Shown piece by piece: positions 59,929 through 64,000 of a stretch of 64,000 nucleotides of DNA (the first letter of the stretch is position 1; each line of letters opens with the position of its first letter). The notes below the pieces were generated by a model that had not been told where the DNA came from, searched no databases, and saw nothing but the letters and a program-made list of their open reading frames with translations. The stretch comes from Panopea generosa. Lineage: Eukaryota > Mollusca > Bivalvia > Adapedonta > Hiatellidae. The translations under genes and the position numbers were made by a program. The DNA is taken from NCBI GenBank assembly GCA_029582155.1, contig CM055908.1, positions 22,119,103-22,183,102 on the forward strand. The letters are read 5' to 3'.

Positions 59929-60672
59929 CTGTACGAATATGATTTATATGTATTACTTTATAAATTAACCAAAAAACGAGAAGGACCGAAAAGTGTTATT
60001 ATTTCGTAGTGGGACTGGGCATAAATACGCAAAATCCATCTTATAGTTATTCTAAAAGTTTATGCTCTCTCTTTTTATAAATATGTTTTAGGTATATCTA
60101 ATATACATGTATGTACTATGCATATACTATTTTAATGTGCATATCGCTGAGATTTGTATAAACAGAGGCCCGTACGTTGAGAAACCTTCTCGGTATCATT
60201 TGAAATACGGGCACAGTGCAAATTGCCTCTTTGGTAAAAAAAAAAAAAACGATTCCAAAGCAATTTATGTTTATGTTAAAGCCCACTTTAGTAACAACAT
60301 GATTTCAACGAGTTTTGAATAAATATTGCCACAATTCTGTAAAATCTCAAATCATTTTGTTTTCATGATAGAATTTTCCATAGACTATGTCCGTTTGGAC
60401 AACTTTATACTCGGTCAGCATGATGTGCTCTATTTGAAACGCACACACTAAATTCCCGGCTTAATTCTTTTTCCCGGCTCCCTATAACTTTACCCCCGGT
60501 TACAGCAATGCAACAACTTAAACAGTTACTTATAGAAACAGATAGTTTTAATTTCAAATATTGGATCAAGCTGTCTGCATTTAACGTTCATTATTTATAT
60601 ATGATATTTTATTAGTTATTATAAAAAAAAATATGATATTTCATTATTTATATTTGATATTTCCTACTTTAC
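59929..60672. other. Intron 1, nothing recognised
   Basis: Between exons 1 and 2; an A-run at 60235-60250 and AT-rich sequence only. Open frames here have no splice or family support. Confidence 0.4.
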
Positions 60673-60769
60673 CTGCAAATCCACTGCTTGTCCTTGCTGA
60701 CCATCACGTGAAACGCAATCTCGAACTGTTCAACGAAACATTCACCAAAACCAGTCACTGAGCATTTCT
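60673..60769 (-). CDS. Exon 1: second half of a CX7C module
   Basis: Acceptor TTTACAG and donor AG|GTAAAG bound a 97-nt exon, entered in phase 1 and left in phase 2. It encodes about 32 residues containing KCSVTGFGEC (C4-x7-C5) and ending QWICR (C6). It matches the second halves encoded by exons 4, 12, 19 and 27. The matching first half must lie upstream, further right; I found no convincing exon for it before the window end. Confidence 0.8.
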
Positions 60770-61204
60770 CTGTAAATGAAAGAAAACAATGTTCTAAACA
60801 CCATATTTTGTTGTATATGTGTATCGGAGTTCTTCTCAAGATCATAAACCACCACGTTGTATGCCATATGAAAACAAATACTCTGCAAGTATTTGTATCT
60901 GAAAATGCTAAGAATTTATCAATATGTTTTAGAAAACTATCTGCCTCATGCTAAAATATGTGTAAAAGTTATTAAAAATATACAAATTGATATTTTCTTG
61001 AAATTATTTCTATCATACTGATAAACATTGACAGAAATCGAATAGTTGTTGGTCGTCCTTGACCACGACTATATGAACTACGATGTTTTCACCATCTACA
61101 TGAGTTAAGGTATGCAAAAACAGAGACGAAACCGAAAGTCTGTACGCATACTGAGGTATTCTTCTTGCAATTTTAGTGAGAAATAGAGTTAAGTGAAAAC
61201 AATT

Positions 61205-62105
61205 AAACGTGTCACGTGTCCCTTTAAAGTAGGCTTGTAATCTGTTTCTTTAAAGTATGTTTGTCATGTGTCCCTTTAACGTAGGCTTGTCGTGTGTCCC
61301 TTTTAGGTAGGCTTGTCATGTGTCTCTTTAAAGTAGGCTTGTTATGTGTCCCTTTAAAGTATGCTTTTCATGTGTCCCTTTAAGTCCCTTTAAAGTTGGT
61401 ATATCATTTTCCCTTTAAAGCAGGCGTGTTATGTGTCCCTTAGTATGCTTTTCATGTGTCCTTTTAAAGTAGGCTTGTCATGTGTCCCTTTAAGGTTTGC
61501 TTGGCATGTGTCCCTTTAAAGTAGGCTTGTCATGTGTTCCTTTTAAGTAGGCTTGTCACGTGTCCCTTTAAGATATGCTTGTCATGTGTCCCTTTTAAGT
61601 ATGCTTGTCATGTTCCCTTTAAAGTATGCTTGTCATGTGTCCCTTTAATGTGTGCTTGCCATGTATCCAATTAAAATAGGCTTGGCACGTGTCCTTTTAA
61701 GGTAAGTTAAGGTAAGCATGTCATGTGTCCATTTAAAGTAGGCTTGCTATGTATCCCTTTAAAGTAGGCTTGTCATGTGTCCCTTTAAAGTATGCTTGCC
61801 ATGTATTCATTTAAAGTGTGCTTGTCATGTGTCCCTTTAAAGTAGGCTTTCCATGTATCCAATTAAGGTAGGTTTGTCATGTGGCTGTATAAAGTAGGTT
61901 TGCAAGTATACCTCTAAAATATGTGTCCCTTAAAGTAGTCTTATCATGTATCTCTTTAAAGTTGGCGTGAATGTGTCCCTCTAAAATAGGCTTGTCATGT
62001 GTCCCTTTAAAGTAGGCTTGGCACGTATCCCTTTAAAGTAGGCTTGTCATGTGTCTCTTTATATAGGTTTGACATGTGTCTCTTTAAAGTAGGCTTTCCA
62101 TGTGC
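61205..62105. repeat. About 26-bp tandem array, 33 or so copies
   Basis: Unit TGTCCCTTTAAAGTAGGCTT plus GTCATG, quite diverged with small indels. Upstream of exon 1 on the transcript, so probably in the preceding intron. Confidence 0.93.
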
Positions 62106-62514
62106 CCCGTTGGCTTGAAAAGTTTATGTCGATTTGTCAGACCCAAGAGAACTTGTTATAGGTTTATGTAACGTTTACTATTAACAAATAATACATTTTT
62201 TATCAAAAGAGCTTATCAGCATGATCTCAAATCGTCATTCGCCAGTCAGCGCGGAAGTTTTCAATTAAGAGTCGTTTAAATGCGATTTGTAAGATACTTT
62301 TTAAGTGAGTCCATAAAGGATCTGATCATAAAGGACGCCCACAACATATGCCTCATAAATCAAAGCAATATCAGTGATAAAACAATAAAAAAAATAAGCG
62401 CATATACTGATTAATCATGTAACAGACAATAAATATAAAGGTAGGAAAATCGTCACGAGGTAAATCGCCGTCGAAGAAAAAGATATGCGCATTTAGACGT
62501 CTCAAGTAAAACGC

Positions 62515-62519
62515 ACACA

Positions 62520-62567
<48 letters not shown>

Positions 62568-62600
62568 CGAACGCACGCACGCACGCACGCACGCACGTAC
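62515..62600. repeat. (ACGC)n microsatellite
   Basis: About 20 tetranucleotide repeats of ACGC with one ACGA interruption. The Cys/Arg/Val-rich minus-strand open frames over it are artefacts. Confidence 0.97.
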
Positions 62601-62799
62601 ACACCACGCGGCACACACAAACAAATTGTTTGTACAATGGAGATTGTCAGGTATGATTGAAAAAAGTTCATATGAAAGAAGATACTTCTGATGTTTATCA
62701 ATACGAAGAAAAATAACTTTTTTACAAATACCATAGCAAGATAAAATTTAAAATTTCATATTTGGGTCTTGATAGAAATTTGTGCCAGAACGTAAACTT

Positions 62800-64000
62800 G
62801 AGTCGATATACAGTCAACACGACTGTTGTTGTCAGTGGTGTGCCGGACCAGTGGTCGATATACAGCCAACATGACTGTTGTTGTCGTGGTGTGCCTGACC
62901 ATTGGTCGATATACAGCCAACATGACTGTTGTTGTCAGTGGTATGCCGGACCAGTGGTCGATATACAGCCAACATTACTGTTGTTGTCAGTGGTGTGCCT
63001 GACCTGTGGTCGATATACAGCCAACACGACTGTTGTTGTCAGTGATGTGCCGGACCAGTGGTCGATATACAGCCAATATGACTGTTGTTGTCAGTGGTGT
63101 TCCGGACCAGTGGTCGATAAACAGCCTACATGACTGTTGTCAGTGGTGTGCAAGACCAGTGGTCGATATACAGCCAACAAAACTGTTGTTGTCAGTGGTG
63201 TGCCGGACCAGTGGTCAATATACAGCCAACACGACTGTTGTCAGTGGTGTGCCGGGCAAGTGGTCGATATACAGCCAACATAACTGTTGTTGTTAATGGT
63301 GTGTCGGACCAGTGGTCGATTTCAGCCAACACGACTGTTGTTGTCAGTGGTGTGCCGGACCAGTGGTCTATAAACAGCCAACACGACTGTTGTCAGTGGT
63401 GTGCCAGACCAGTGGTCGATATACAGCCAACAAAACTGTTGTTGTCAGTGGTGTGCCGGACCAGTGGTCGATATACAGCCAACATAACTGTTGTTGTAAG
63501 TGGTGTGCCGGACCAGTGGTCGATTTCAGCCAACACGACTGTTGTTTTCAGTGGTGTGCCGGACCAGTGGTCTATAAACAGCCAACACGACTGTTGTCAG
63601 TGGTGTGCAAGACCAGTGGTCGATATACAGCCAACAAAACTGTTGTTGTCAGTGGTGTGCCGGACCAGTGGTCAATATACAGCCAACACGACTGTTGTCA
63701 GTGGTGTGCCGGGCAAGTAGTCGATATACAGCCAACATAACTGTTGTTGTAAGTGGTGTGCCGGACCAGTGGTCAATTTCAGCCAACACGACTGTTTTTT
63801 TCAGTGGCGTGCCGGACCAGTGGTCGATATACAGCCAACCCGACTGTTGTTAGTGGCGTGCCGGACCAGTGGTCGATATACAACCGGACCAGTGGTCGAT
63901 ATACAGCCAACACGACTTTTGTCAATGGCGTGCCGGACAAGTGGTCGATAAACAGCCAACACGACTGTTGTCAGTGGTGTGCCGGACCAGTGGTCAATAT
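62800..64000. repeat. About 52-bp tandem array, running off the right edge
   Basis: Unit GTGCCGGACCAGTGGTCGAT plus ATACAGCCAACACGACTGTT and GTTGTCAGTG, with 49-bp (one GTT less) and shorter variants, some missing the ATA of GATATA. A higher-order block around 63150-63440 recurs near 63600-63720. More GC- and CpG-rich than the other arrays. Open in several frames. Confidence 0.96.

Larger units (their letters stand above)
1929..60769 (-). other. Partial 28-exon gene for a modular, cysteine-rich, probably extracellular protein
   Basis: Twenty-eight exons, transcribed right to left, were assembled by reading acceptors and donors on the minus strand. Successive intron phases are all compatible, which is unlikely by chance. 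The product is a chain of about 18 modules with two CX7C motifs each, plus Ser/Gly-rich tracts and an LU domain near the 3' end of the window. Phase-2 introns separate modules and phase-1 introns split some of them between C3 and C4. Sequons such as NLT, NES, NET and NFT suggest secretion. Neither the initiator region nor the stop lies in the window. Family unknown; I could not test similarity to other cysteine-rich extracellular families. Confidence 0.85.

Noticed and set aside
62371-62734. Cys/Arg/Val-rich minus-strand frames as possible exons upstream of exon 1
   Set aside because: Generated by the (ACGC)n microsatellite; no acceptor or donor in the needed phase.
62762-63951. Cys/Val-rich plus-strand open frames up to 196 codons
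   Set aside because: The array is open in several frames; units of 49 and 52 bp shift frame constantly, so no protein is maintained.

Overview
The window looks like nuclear DNA of a marine invertebrate, most likely a bivalve mollusc. It is AT-rich, exons are small and widely spaced, introns carry many minisatellites, and there are tRNA-derived SINE-like repeats and short non-autonomous DNA transposons. The species cannot be fixed from the sequence. I see no bacterial gene, rRNA, functional tRNA or CRISPR array.

All the protein coding I can support belongs to one gene on the minus strand that runs off both ends. I traced 28 exons, numbered here in transcript order from right to left: exon 1 at 60673-60769, exon 28 at 1929-2147. 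Every exon has an AG acceptor and a GT donor, all 27 junctions agree in phase, and every exon length fits its phases. Together they hold about 6,480 nt, or roughly 2,160 residues. No start codon with signal peptide, no terminal stop and no poly(A) site was found, so both ends of the gene are outside.

The protein is a chain of about 18 divergent modules with the signature C1-x7-C2 ... C3 ... C4-x7-C5 ... C6-(K/R/S). Modules are separated by phase-2 introns. Several are also cut between C3 and C4 by a phase-1 intron, and extra sequence has entered at that same internal point: a 12-nt microexon (exon 3), two acidic microexons, one with an SGSG motif (17 and 18), an acidic insert with an RRKR site (inside exon 14), and a complete Ly6/uPAR (LU) three-finger domain (25 and 26). 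Two exons (6 and 24) carry long Ser/Gly-rich tracts built from coding minisatellites. N-glycosylation sequons and the cysteine content point to a secreted or cell-surface protein, perhaps proteoglycan- or mucin-like. I do not recognise the family.

The introns are dominated by tandem arrays with units of about 26 to 160 bp. Summing my estimated spans they cover roughly two fifths of the window. The most unusual feature is that at least five arrays are anchored on exon-intron junctions: each repeat unit carries a copy of the neighbouring splice site and, in the clearest cases (exons 10 and 16), the first 23-25 coding bases of the exon. One array (exon 26) is anchored on a donor, four (exons 5, 10, 16, 24) on acceptors. 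The pre-mRNA therefore holds rows of near-identical decoy splice sites next to the real one.

Mobile elements: a SINE-like family in four copies, other tRNA-derived repeats, a TTAA-flanked MITE family in three copies, three elements with CAG-type terminal inverted repeats (one with a hAT-like zinc-finger remnant, inserted inside a tandem array), a foldback element, and several unclassified dispersed repeats.
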